Of a stretch of 64,000 nucleotides of DNA, positions 1 through 8,680 are shown piece after piece (the stretch's first letter is position 1; each line of letters starts with the position of its first letter). The DNA comes from Paraburkholderia metrosideri (GTDB taxonomy: Bacteria > Pseudomonadota > Gammaproteobacteria > Burkholderiales > Burkholderiaceae): NCBI RefSeq assembly GCF_904848625.1, contig NZ_CAJHCP010000006.1, positions 372,001-436,000 of the forward strand, in the 5' to 3' direction. The notes beneath the pieces are model-generated. The model worked only from the letters and a program-made list of their open reading frames with translations, had not been told where the DNA came from and did not search any database. The translations under genes were made by a program, and so were the position numbers.

Positions 1-363
1 CGTGGTGTTCGTGTCAGGCGCCCATTGCACCATGCCGTTTGGCAGGCCCGCGGCGGGCACCACGCTGCCGGCCTGCCCTGCGGGCACCGGGTTCGGAGAG
101 TTGCTGGCCAAGGTGCCGATTAACGGATTGACGTATTGGGTCAAACGCATCGCGGCATGACTGGAGCCGGGATTTTGCTGGTCGTTGTCCGTTGCGCTCG
201 CGCGCGCCTGGCTGGAGCCTGCGCCTGTGCCCCCCTGACCGGTTCCCTGAAGCTGGTTCGCCACCGCGGCAGCGCCGGCCTGACTGCCGGGGCTATCTCC
301 TCCACAACCGGTCAAAGCGCCAATGAAAATCAACGCGACCGAAAGACGGCGTAAATCTGGCAT
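1..363 (-). CDS. GH92-type alpha-1,2-mannosidase-like lipoprotein (3' end missing)
   Basis: Only the first 121 codons lie in the window; the gene runs off its left edge. The start is set by an AGGAGA ribosome site just upstream of the ATG. The N-terminus is a lipoprotein signal ending in the lipobox LTGC (Cys20), followed by a Gly/Ser/Gln-rich linker of about 50 residues. The globular part then opens with YVNPLIGT and continues to GLPNGMVQWAPDT. This matches the start of GH92 glycosidases, which cleave alpha-mannosides, here presumably at the outer membrane or periplasm. Catalytic residues of the family lie further downstream and are not visible. The family call therefore rests on the N-terminal signature alone. 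Confidence 0.6.
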   Translation of the reverse strand, partial: MPDLRRLSVALIFIGALTGCGGDSPGSQAGAAAVANQLQGTGQGGTGAGSSQARASATDNDQQNPGSSHAAMRLTQYVNPLIGTLASNSPNPVPAGQAGSVVPAAGLPNGMVQWAPDTNTT

Positions 364-886
364 GGCTGTCTCCTGAGTGTTTTTTAGTCATCCCAATTAT
401 GGATTTTCCAATTGGGGTCAATGACTGAAAGCCATGCTATACGACGCTTTTGAATTACGTCAATCGATTATCCATTTACGATTTATGTTTATTTTAATTT
501 ACTAAACAAGCTAAAATTCTGTCAAATCTTTCAATAATTAGATATGCCGGCCACACCGTATTACCTGAAGTACTTCGCTTATGCGGTACGAATTTATTTA
601 TCAATTTCGCAAAAACTATGTGAATACCTCAATTACGCGAAAGTGCGAAATTATGGATCAGGAATGCTCGCCTGACGCAGCGGCAATTAGCGCGGCGCAG
701 TCGGGAACTGGCTGGGGTTTGCCGGCGACGACGAGGAGATCGAATGACGCGAGCCGCCGTCGCAGCGGCCACGCAGGATGATGCGGGTGAAGCGGCGTAC
801 CGGTTCCGTCCGTGGACCTGTACGCCTGCCTCAGGGTTTGCTCAACACGGCGGCCACCGGCTTAGCGCCAGCGCCGGCGCGTCCGC
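364..886. other. non-coding spacer with AT-rich part
   Basis: About 520 bp between the GH92 gene start and the end of the CinA-like gene. Positions about 375-660 are strikingly AT-rich compared with the rest of the window and probably hold the GH92 promoter. Short open frames on the plus strand here have no good ribosome site and no recognisable protein sequence. No RNA gene was recognised. Confidence 0.4.
392..416. promoter_or_regulatory. inverted repeat upstream of the GH92 gene
   Basis: CCCAATT and AATTGGG form 7-bp arms separated by 11 bp, 28 bp upstream of the GH92 start codon in an AT-rich stretch. Its position over the likely promoter suggests an operator, but no regulator gene is adjacent. 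Inferred from symmetry and position only. Confidence 0.3.
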
Positions 887-1738
887 CTAGCTGCGCGGTT
901 TGCCCGCGGCTGCGGCTGCGGCAGCGGCCGCCGCTTCCGGTTCGACGATATCGCCGCCCAGCAGATGCACGCCTTCGCGCAACTTGACGAATGCCGCCGC
1001 CACGGCTTCCGGTTCACCCTTCACGCCGAGATCGATGTGATGGCGCGCATACACGCCACCGCGTTCCGCATCGCCGACGCTCGGCAGGCTGAACACCCGC
1101 ACGCCCGGAAAATCGTGCTCGATTTTTTCCATCAACGGCGTGATGCGTGACTCCGGCAGCTCGAACACAAGCAATGATTTTTCCGCATGCGGCATTGCAT
1201 GATGCAGATGCGCGTAATGCGTATCCAGCACCCACTCGATCATCGGCCACGCCATGACCGGAAAACCCGGCACGAAATGGTGCTCGCGGATCGAGAAGCC
1301 AGGAATCTTGTTGTAGCCGTTGGGAATGATCGACGCACCCTGCGCATATGTGCCCATATTCAGCCGATGCCGGTTTTCGGGCGACTCAAGATCGAGCGGC
1401 GCCGCCGCGTTCGCCGGATACATGTCGCGAATGCGCTCCTGAATCAGCTTCGCGGCTTCCGGATGCAGTTCGAGCGGCACGCCTAGCGCGGCCGCCGCGC
1501 ATTGCCGGGTGTGATCGTCCGGCGTGGCACCGATGCCGCCGGTGGAAAACACGATGTCGCCGGTAGCGAACGTGCGCCGCAGCGTGGCCGTGATCCGCTG
1601 CGGATCGTCGCCGATGTACTCCGCCCAGTCGAGCGACAGCCCGCGCGCGCCCAGCAACTCGATAACTTTCGGCAGATGCTTGTCGACACGCCTGCCCGAC
1701 AGGATTTCATCGCCGATGATGATGACGCCAAATGCCAT
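887..1738 (-). CDS. CinA-like molybdopterin-binding domain protein
   Basis: 283 residues. A single MoCF-type (MoaB/MogA-like) domain covers most of the protein: the start FGVIIIGDEILSGR and the GGIGATPDDHT loop (about residues 67-77) are the family nucleotide/pterin-binding signatures. It lacks the C-terminal amidohydrolase domain of full CinA, so it matches the short 'competence/damage-inducible protein A' type. The exact substrate is unknown. The C-terminus is an alanine run ending in GKPRS. It lies 25 bp downstream of the EI24-like gene on the same strand, so the two are probably co-transcribed. Confidence 0.8.
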   Translation of the reverse strand: MAFGVIIIGDEILSGRRVDKHLPKVIELLGARGLSLDWAEYIGDDPQRITATLRRTFATGDIVFSTGGIGATPDDHTRQCAAAALGVPLELHPEAAKLIQERIRDMYPANAAAPLDLESPENRHRLNMGTYAQGASIIPNGYNKIPGFSIREHHFVPGFPVMAWPMIEWVLDTHYAHLHHAMPHAEKSLLVFELPESRITPLMEKIEHDFPGVRVFSLPSVGDAERGGVYARHHIDLGVKGEPEAVAAAFVKLREGVHLLGGDIVEPEAAAAAAAAAAGKPRS

Positions 1739-1763
1739 TGTCGCCTCTTTCGCTCAATCAATA

Positions 1764-2597
1764 TCAATAAGGAACCGGCGCCGTCTGACGCACGCCGCCG
1801 TGCTCTTCCGCGCGCATGCGCTGCAGCGCGCGCAAACAGTAGTAGCCGAACCACAACGCCGAAAACACGAGGATGAACGCATAGATCCAGATCGTCACCG
1901 CAGTGATGACCGGGAACAGTACGATCAGCCAGACCGACGACGCCCAGATCAGCGTGGGCAGCGAACCCAGCAGGCCACTCGCAATGCCGATCAGCAGCAA
2001 CGGCAGCCGGAAGCGCTTCACCAGCGCGCGGCGCTCGTCCGCCGATGCATGCAGCGCGAGCGCGTCGTACGTCATCACGCGATAGGTCAGCCAGCCCCAC
2101 AGCAGCGGCGGAATCAGCGCAAAAAACGGCGGCACCAGCCACAGCGGCAACGTCACGATCAGCAGCACCAGACACACCAGCGTCGTCCACAAAGCCTGAC
2201 CGAGGCTACCGTACCACGTTCCGCCGCGACGCATTTCGAGGCTGGGAAACTGGCGCGCAGACAGGAAACGGATCACTGCCGGCATCGACAGCGTGGCGAT
2301 CAGCAGCAGCACCGTGACGACGATTAGCGGAATCGCTATCGCAATCACGAAGAACGGCGCCATGACCGCGTGCAGCGTCGAAAAGCCTAGCCAGTCGAAC
2401 AGATGGTAAAGCGTGATCGTCAACGACCAGTTGTCGAGCCACCCGCGAGTCGCACCGATCAGCGTCTGCCAGGAAAACCAGAGAAGCACGCCCCAGCCGA
2501 TCGTCGCCGCGAGAAACGGCTTGAAGGTTAGCCAGAGCATGCGCGGGTGCAGCGCGCTGGCGAGCGCGCGTCCGAACGAGCGCAAAAGATCATTCAT
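1764..2597 (-). CDS. EI24 domain (CysZ-like) membrane protein
   Basis: 277 residues from the ATG at 2597 (MNDLLRSFGRAL). An in-frame start further upstream would add a proline/arginine-rich tail with no family resemblance, so the shorter start is preferred. Several hydrophobic segments (for example around residues 25-45, 65-100, 140-175 and 205-260) mark an inner-membrane protein. The pattern fits the EI24/CysZ superfamily, in which CysZ is a sulfate transporter. A sulfate role cannot be claimed here because no cysteine genes are nearby. It is the first gene of a two-gene run with the CinA-like gene. Confidence 0.7.
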   Translation of the reverse strand: MNDLLRSFGRALASALHPRMLWLTFKPFLAATIGWGVLLWFSWQTLIGATRGWLDNWSLTITLYHLFDWLGFSTLHAVMAPFFVIAIAIPLIVVTVLLLIATLSMPAVIRFLSARQFPSLEMRRGGTWYGSLGQALWTTLVCLVLLIVTLPLWLVPPFFALIPPLLWGWLTYRVMTYDALALHASADERRALVKRFRLPLLLIGIASGLLGSLPTLIWASSVWLIVLFPVITAVTIWIYAFILVFSALWFGYYCLRALQRMRAEEHGGVRQTAPVPY

Positions 2598-2750
2598 GCG
2601 AGCGGGTGCCCCTGAACGGAACGATGGAATAAAAGGAAACGCGCGCCGCACCGGCTGGCCAGCCGGGACCGCGCGAACAGACGTGCACAGGATAAACCAC
2701 GGCACGCGCCGCGGGGGAAACCGGTGGCAGGGGAAATCGGGAGCGTCGAA

Positions 2751-2802
2751 CAGGCAGGTCAAACAGACAGGTCAAACAGGCAGGTCAGGCAGGCAACTCA
2801 AA
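2751..2802. repeat. 13-bp tandem repeat
   Basis: About four imperfect copies of a 13-bp unit of the type GGTCAAACAGRCA (period 13 between successive GGTC motifs). It covers the stop codon of the sterol-desaturase-family gene and the spacer behind it. Copy-number change would act mainly on the 3' untranslated part. Confidence 0.6.
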
Positions 2803-3808
2803 CGGCGGCCGTGTCGTTGCTGCGTTCGCCCGGGGCAGTCCGGCTCTTCGACGTCAGACGTTTCGCGATGCGCACGAACGCGAGCCAGTGTTGCGCCCAG
2901 AATCCGTCGCCATAGCGGCGGCCGTCCAGTTGATCGGCGATGCCGGTCGGCTCCATCTCGCGGCTCCACGACACGCTGCGGAACAGCATGTCCCACCACG
3001 GGAACAGCACGCCGAAGTTGCAGCCGTACTTCAGCCCTCCATGGCCATAACCGATTGCATGATGACGACGATGGAAAGTCGGACTGACCAGCAAGCGCTC
3101 GCCAAGCCAGCCGAAGTACAAGCGGATGTTCGCGTGCTGCACGCTCTGCGCGAGGTTGGTGATCGCCACGAGCACGACGAATTGCGACGGCGGTACGCCG
3201 ATCACCAGCGCGATCACCGCGAAGAACGACGCCTGCAGCAGATCGTCGAGCAGATGATTGCGGTCGTCGGACCAGAGCGACATCTGCTGCTGGCTGTGAT
3301 GCACCGCATGCAATTCCCACCACACGCCGATCCGGTGTTCCCAGCGGTGATACCAGTAACCGGCGAAATCGAGCACCAGCAGATACATCACGAAGGTGAC
3401 CATGGGCTGCGTAGTAACGCCGGGCCACAGATTGTCGAATTCGATATTCGCGATGTTATGCATGCGCAACCAGCCCTGCACGCTGTCGAAAAACGGCTGC
3501 AGCGCGAAGAAGAAGAACAGGTTGAGGATGCCCAGCTTGGCGATCCACGTGTACAGCACGTCGATGCGCACCGCCTTGCGGTTGCTCCACCGCTCCACCG
3601 GACGCAGCGCTTCGAGCGGGCGCAGCACCGCGTACATGGCCAGCACCTCGAGCACGCCCACGATCACCCAGTACAGCGCGTCGTACGTGTCTTCGTCATA
3701 GCCCATGAGGTCGAAGCGGAACAGCAGCGGCTGCACCACGTTGACGTACAGCAACGTTTGAACGGCTGAAACGAAGCTGTCGAGCGAAGAAAAAATCAGA
3801 TGGAACAT
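2798..3808 (-). CDS. sterol desaturase / fatty acid hydroxylase family protein
   Basis: 336 residues. Membrane-embedded di-iron oxygenase of the fatty acid hydroxylase superfamily. The histidine clusters expected to bind iron are visible: HRWEH and HAVHHS (about residues 154-173) and HRRHH (about residue 246). Hydrophobic segments at about 40-60, 90-110, 135-155 and 190-220 surround them. Members hydroxylate or desaturate lipids or sterol-like compounds. The substrate cannot be read from sequence; hopanoid, ornithine-lipid or fatty-acid modification are options in this group. It stands alone on the minus strand. Confidence 0.8.
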   Translation of the reverse strand: MFHLIFSSLDSFVSAVQTLLYVNVVQPLLFRFDLMGYDEDTYDALYWVIVGVLEVLAMYAVLRPLEALRPVERWSNRKAVRIDVLYTWIAKLGILNLFFFFALQPFFDSVQGWLRMHNIANIEFDNLWPGVTTQPMVTFVMYLLVLDFAGYWYHRWEHRIGVWWELHAVHHSQQQMSLWSDDRNHLLDDLLQASFFAVIALVIGVPPSQFVVLVAITNLAQSVQHANIRLYFGWLGERLLVSPTFHRRHHAIGYGHGGLKYGCNFGVLFPWWDMLFRSVSWSREMEPTGIADQLDGRRYGDGFWAQHWLAFVRIAKRLTSKSRTAPGERSNDTAAV

Positions 3809-3871
3809 GGTGGAGCTGACCTGGTGACCTCGTTCGTCATGGCTTGCCGCGTTGCCGTATCGCTACGGCAC

Positions 3872-4888
3872 TCAGGCTCCATTCGGCGCCGTAACCGGCG
3901 CGCGATTGAAGAAATAAATACCGTGTGGCGAACGGCCGACGGCAATCGTCTGGATCAGCTTACGCGTATTCAGATCGATGATGCCGATGTGCTTCGCGAA
4001 GCGGAACGTAACCCACAGATAGCGTTTGTCTGCAGAAAGTTCCATATCGTCGGGCCCCGGCATCAGACCGGTGATGTCGCCGACGTTCGTCAACGTCTCT
4101 TCGTCGATGATGCTGATCGTGCTCGCTACGCGGTTCGACACCGCGACGTGCCTGCCGTCGTCCAGCGAACGGAAGTTATGCGCGCCCTTCCCCGTCTGGA
4201 TGGTCTTGACGACCTTCTGGTTGCGCCAGTCGACCACCGCGACGTAATCCGCGCCGGTCATGCCGACCAGCAGGTATTTTTCGCCCGGCGTCATCCACAG
4301 GCCGGCCGGCACCTTGCCGACCTTCATCTTCCACTTCACGGTTTGCGTGGCCAGATCGATTGCGGCGAGTTCGCCCGACACCTGCAGCGTGACAAACACC
4401 GTCTTGCTGTCGCTCGTGAACGCCATGTGGCTCGGCATGACCGCGAGCGGCAGACGCGACGCCAGCGTCATCTGATTCTTGTTGTCGTAATGGTAGATAT
4501 CGAGGCGGTCAAGACGCAGCCCCGTGGTGACGAGCCACTTGCGGTCCGGCGAGAAACCGATCTGGTATGGGTCTTCGATATTCTCGACCCAGCGCTGTAC
4601 CTGCCCCGTTTTCGGATCGACAAACATCAGGTTGTTCGACACCGAATTCGCGACGATCAACGACGAATTGTCCGGCGTGGCCATCAGGTGATGCGGTTCT
4701 TTACCCGTTGGCACCGTGCCGACGACCTGGCGGCTGGTCTCGTCGATCAGACTCAACGTGGCTTCGCCGGAATTGAGCACGATCACGTTATTGGCGTGAG
4801 CCGCCGGAGAAAAAAAGCCTGCGGCGGCGACCAGTGCTGCGCCCGCGGCGAACGTGGCAGTCAAGCCGGGAAGAAGAAATTTGCGCAT
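3872..4888 (-). CDS. YncE-like periplasmic beta-propeller protein
   Basis: 338 residues. An N-terminal signal peptide (MRKFLLPGL...AAHA, cleavage near residue 32) is followed by a 40-residue YVTN-type beta-propeller. Repeats of the type VIVLNSGEATLSLID, LIVANSVSNNLMFVD and VAVSNRVASTISIIDEETL are visible about every 40-45 residues. Such proteins are periplasmic; E. coli YncE binds DNA in vitro, and others accompany quinoprotein or heme systems. No partner gene lies beside it, so the role is open. The gene is monocistronic and diverges from the adhesin gene across about 590 bp. Confidence 0.8.
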   Translation of the reverse strand: MRKFLLPGLTATFAAGAALVAAAGFFSPAAHANNVIVLNSGEATLSLIDETSRQVVGTVPTGKEPHHLMATPDNSSLIVANSVSNNLMFVDPKTGQVQRWVENIEDPYQIGFSPDRKWLVTTGLRLDRLDIYHYDNKNQMTLASRLPLAVMPSHMAFTSDSKTVFVTLQVSGELAAIDLATQTVKWKMKVGKVPAGLWMTPGEKYLLVGMTGADYVAVVDWRNQKVVKTIQTGKGAHNFRSLDDGRHVAVSNRVASTISIIDEETLTNVGDITGLMPGPDDMELSADKRYLWVTFRFAKHIGIIDLNTRKLIQTIAVGRSPHGIYFFNRAPVTAPNGA

Positions 4889-5481
4889 GAAAACTCACTT
4901 CGGAGAACAACTGTCATTGTAGAACGATTGACGGTGCCAACGGTTGTCCCAAGCGGCCTGTGATGCACAGTAAATGACGAGCGCGTTGATTTACAACAAT
5001 CTTCCCCCAGCGCGCCGACGCGCCCGTGTATAGCAAAAGGTTTTCAGCGCACGGAAAAAATGCGGCTTCAAACGCGGGCGGAGTTTCGTCTTATGACTTC
5101 GCGTTCACCGATCTCAATGCTCTAAAACTTGAATTGTTTTCATAAGAAAAAACCAGAGTATCAACGGCAAAAATTAATCCGATTCAAATTCATAAAACAT
5201 AAATTCAGAGCGATTTTTCACATTATCTTTATTTCGGATTTTGCTGATACATCGCCGCCAGCCCCCGCCAGACAATCCTTTGGCTCATCGCCCAGACAGT
5301 TATTCGGCGGACTTAAGAGCGTAACGCGGGCGTTTCGCACGTACCTGATAACAAAAGCACCTGCGCGTGACACCGCGGTCCATTTGCCCTTTATTTCGTG
5401 CGTTTCATAAGGGCGATGACGTCTTTGCGATTCCCTGCCGTTACGCGCTGTCCGCAAAAGTACCGCGGAGACTCTGACACA
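4889..5481. other. AT-rich divergent spacer before the adhesin gene
   Basis: This 590-bp spacer holds the promoters of the beta-propeller gene (minus) and the adhesin gene (plus). Positions about 5110-5260 are markedly AT-rich with A- and T-tracts, unlike the surrounding high-GC DNA. Such tracts are typical targets of H-NS-like silencers, which often cover surface-protein genes; this is inference. No RNA gene or operator could be assigned. Confidence 0.4.
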
Positions 5482-8358
5482 ATGAAAAGAAATACCCCAA
5501 TGGTTCGATATGCAACGCCCCGGAGATGGCTAGCCGCACAGCAAATGGCCGCTCTTAAGGAGAATCCCTTCGGAGCGCGCCAAAAGGCACTTGCCCGCGC
5601 CGTGCTGGCTGCTGTGACGCTGGCGGGAGCGGCGCCAACGTCCCACGCCGCCGACGATCTCCCCGGCACGGTCGATCCCGCCACCGGCGCAATTCAGGCA
5701 GGGCCGGCAGCCAGTGCGTCGGGCCAACATTCGATTGCGATAGGCCAGTTGGCCACCGCAACGAGGGAAAGCTCAGTGGCGCTCGGCCCGCAAGCCAACG
5801 CAAACGCAGAGGGCGCGGTAGCACTTGGCCTGAATGCGCTGGCGTCAGGTCCGGACGCCGTCGCGACCGGTGCTGGAGCGGCCGCAACGAATACCGCTGC
5901 GTCGGCATTCGGGTCGCTCGCGAATGCCGCGGGCTTTGTGTCCACCTCGCTCGGTTACGCGTCGGTCGCGGGAGGAAGCCGATCTCTGGCTGCGGGAGCG
6001 TGGGCCACCGCGGTTTCAGACGACAGTATCGCGATCGGCGCGTATGCAAATGGCGAAGCAGCGGGCGGGATAGCACTCGGCTCGTTCACGGCTGCCAAAG
6101 GCACCCATTCTGGCGCGTTCGGCTTCGAAGCAACGGCGACAGCCTCTGATTCGCTTGCGCTCGGTAGTTACGCGCTGGCGAGTTCCGACAACAGCGTCGC
6201 ATTGGGCGCGTATTCCACCACGACGGCGGATCTGGCGCTGCCCAGCTTCGTCCCCGCCAATGTGGCACCCACGCTGATCGCCGCTCCAGACGCGAAAGGC
6301 GAAGTCTCGCTCGGTTCATCGGACAACGAGCGGCGCTTGACCCATCTCGCGGCAGGCGCCGCGCCAACCGACGCCGTCAATGTCAGCCAGTTACGCGCAG
6401 TGGACGACAAGGTCACCGCGATCGCCGACAGCAGCACCCAGCATTACTTCAAGGCCACCGGCAACGGTTCCGACGACGCGGCCGCAAGCGGTGCGTATTC
6501 GCTCGCGGCAGGCGCCCGCGCGATCGCCGCCGCTGACAGCGCAGTGGCGCTCGGTTCAGATGCAAGCGCGAACGGAACGGGCTCGACGGCGCTTGGGGCA
6601 GGCGCATCCGCCATCGCGAACCAGGCGACGGCAATGGGCGTATCTGCCAGGGCCAGCGGACTGAATTCAACGGCCCTCGGCGCGTACTCTGCAGTGGCTG
6701 GCGACGGCAGTGTTGCGCTGGGCCATATGGCATCGGCCAATGCCGCCAACGCGGTCGCACTCGGCCAGAATTCGGTGGCGGATCGTGCGAACACGATCTC
6801 GGTCGGCTCGGCGAGCCAGCAACGCCAGATCGTCAACGTGGCACCCGGCACCGCACCCACCGACGCCGTCAATCTGAGCCAATTGCAGGCCGTCAGTGAG
6901 AGCGCGTCGCGTTACTTCAAGGCGAACGGGAACGGTCTGAACGACGAGAGCGACCACGCTACGGCTGATGGGGTGAATGCCGTCGCCATCGGCAACGCTG
7001 CGCTGGCATCGGGCGACGCAAGTTTTGCTGCGGGCACGAGGGCGCAAGCTCAAGGAGAATTCAGCACCGCAGTCGGTGCACAGGCGTCCGCGCAAGGTGA
7101 CGGGGCCACGGCCGTTGGCTACAACGCCAGCGCCGTCGCTGCCAGCGCGGTTGCCATCGGCTCTTCCGCCGGGGCGGTTGCCGATAACTCCGTTGCGCTT
7201 GGCGCTAACTCAAACGCCGCGGCCGTCAATTCGTCGGCGTTCGGCTCTAACGCGAGTGCCACTGCCGCCAACTCGGCCGCGCTTGGTTTTAATGCGAGCG
7301 CTGTCGCCGGGAATTCCTCTGCATTCGGTTCCAACGCGAGCGCCTCTGCCGTCAACTCCGTTGCGCTCGGTCAAGGTTCGATTGCTAACCGCGCGGGAAC
7401 CGTTTCAGTCGGGTCCGCTGGAAACGAACGTCAGATCACGAACGTCGCGGCAGGCACCGCCGACACCGACGCCGTCAACGTTGCGCAGTTAAAGGCATTG
7501 AGCGACCAGGGCGCCGCTACGGCCGCGAAACTCGACGCTGCGGTGATGTACGACCAGAACGCCGATGGCAGCGTCAACAGGAACAGCGTCACGCTAGCCG
7601 GCGATACAGCGAATGGAGGCACGGTCATTCACAACGTTGCGGACGGCATGGACGAGTACGACGCAGTCAATCTCGGTCAGCTCAACGCGGCCGTCAACGG
7701 TGTGGTCAATAACGTGATGACCAATTCGGCTTACCGGTTAAATAGCGTGCAAGGCGACCCTAATACCGAAAGTGCAGTGGCATCTGGGGCGTACTCGGTC
7801 GCGACAGGCGCGAACGCGCAAGCCACCGGCGCCGACGCTGTGGCCATTGGCGCGAACTCGGTTGCAAGCGGCAACAACACCACCGCGCTCGGCGCAGCAG
7901 CAAACGCTAGTGCAGACAATTCGGTCGCGCTGGGTCAAGGCTCGGTGGCAGACAGGGAGAGCACGGTATCGGTCGGCGCGACCGGACAGGAACGCCAGAT
8001 CACTCACGTCGCAGCGGGCGTGCAAGGCACCGACGCGGTCAACGTCAATCAGTTGCAGCAGAGCGTCGGCGGCGCAATCAGCCAGGCAAACCACTATACC
8101 GACGATCAGGTCCGGTCGGCTCGCCGGGATGCAAACGGCGGTACGGCATCCGCGTTGGCGATGGCGGGCTTGCCGCAAGCGGTGCTGCCAGGTCGCGGAA
8201 TGGTGTCGATGGCAGGTGGCACGTACGCCGGCCAATCGGCTTTGGCGATCGGCGTGTCACAGCTGTCGGATACCGGCAAGTGGGTCTACAAGATGCAAGG
8301 CACGACCGACTCGCGCGGTCAGTTCGGCGCATCGATTGGCGCTGGCATGCACTGGTAA
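5482..8358 (+). CDS. trimeric autotransporter adhesin (YadA-like, type Vc)
   Basis: 958 residues from the ATG at 5482. Two earlier in-frame ATGs (5398, 5416) would only lengthen an already long signal region ending at PTSHA (about residue 55). The passenger is built from Hep_Hag head repeats (14-residue motifs such as SVALGPQANANAEGA). These are broken by five neck/HIM motifs of the type DAVNVSQL (for example near 6370, 6870, 7470, 7665 and 8035). The C-terminal 90 residues form the YadA anchor, from the ANHYTDDQV coiled coil through a Gly-rich linker to four beta-strands ending in GASIGAGMHW. Three subunits form one barrel in the outer membrane. Role: adhesion or biofilm formation. There is no accessory gene beside it. 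Confidence 0.93.
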   Translation: MKRNTPMVRYATPRRWLAAQQMAALKENPFGARQKALARAVLAAVTLAGAAPTSHAADDLPGTVDPATGAIQAGPAASASGQHSIAIGQLATATRESSVALGPQANANAEGAVALGLNALASGPDAVATGAGAAATNTAASAFGSLANAAGFVSTSLGYASVAGGSRSLAAGAWATAVSDDSIAIGAYANGEAAGGIALGSFTAAKGTHSGAFGFEATATASDSLALGSYALASSDNSVALGAYSTTTADLALPSFVPANVAPTLIAAPDAKGEVSLGSSDNERRLTHLAAGAAPTDAVNVSQLRAVDDKVTAIADSSTQHYFKATGNGSDDAAASGAYSLAAGARAIAAADSAVALGSDASANGTGSTALGAGASAIANQATAMGVSARASGLNSTALGAYSAVAGDGSVALGHMASANAANAVALGQNSVADRANTISVGSASQQRQIVNVAPGTAPTDAVNLSQLQAVSESASRYFKANGNGLNDESDHATADGVNAVAIGNAALASGDASFAAGTRAQAQGEFSTAVGAQASAQGDGATAVGYNASAVAASAVAIGSSAGAVADNSVALGANSNAAAVNSSAFGSNASATAANSAALGFNASAVAGNSSAFGSNASASAVNSVALGQGSIANRAGTVSVGSAGNERQITNVAAGTADTDAVNVAQLKALSDQGAATAAKLDAAVMYDQNADGSVNRNSVTLAGDTANGGTVIHNVADGMDEYDAVNLGQLNAAVNGVVNNVMTNSAYRLNSVQGDPNTESAVASGAYSVATGANAQATGADAVAIGANSVASGNNTTALGAAANASADNSVALGQGSVADRESTVSVGATGQERQITHVAAGVQGTDAVNVNQLQQSVGGAISQANHYTDDQVRSARRDANGGTASALAMAGLPQAVLPGRGMVSMAGGTYAGQSALAIGVSQLSDTGKWVYKMQGTTDSRGQFGASIGAGMHW

Positions 8359-8680
8359 GCAGCGTTCGTCGAGCCAATCCATCTTGGGCATTGCGACCTC
8401 GATGGCTCGAACATCATCGTGAAGGAGACAGTCGGGGCCGACAAGGCCTCGGCTAGTTTGAGCGTGACGTCATTCTGACAACGTATGACGTCACGCGCTG
8501 CGCTCGTTCACGCGAACGCGCTAATACACGATCCGCACGACTGAAACAGAGATTGAAGCAGAGGCTGATGCAGTGATTGAAGCGGCAATTGAAGCGGTGG
8601 CTAAAACAGTGACCGAAGCTTGAACGGCCGAAGCCAAAGAAGCCAAAGCCGAAGAAGCCGAAACCAAAGCCACCCCTCGC
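8359..8680. other. spacer between convergent adhesin and hrpA genes
   Basis: No gene seen. Positions about 8540-8670 are an imperfect low-complexity stretch rich in GAAGC/GAAGCC units (GCNGAAGCNGAAACC-like), which gives misleading open frames. No clear T-tract hairpin was found. Confidence 0.4.
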
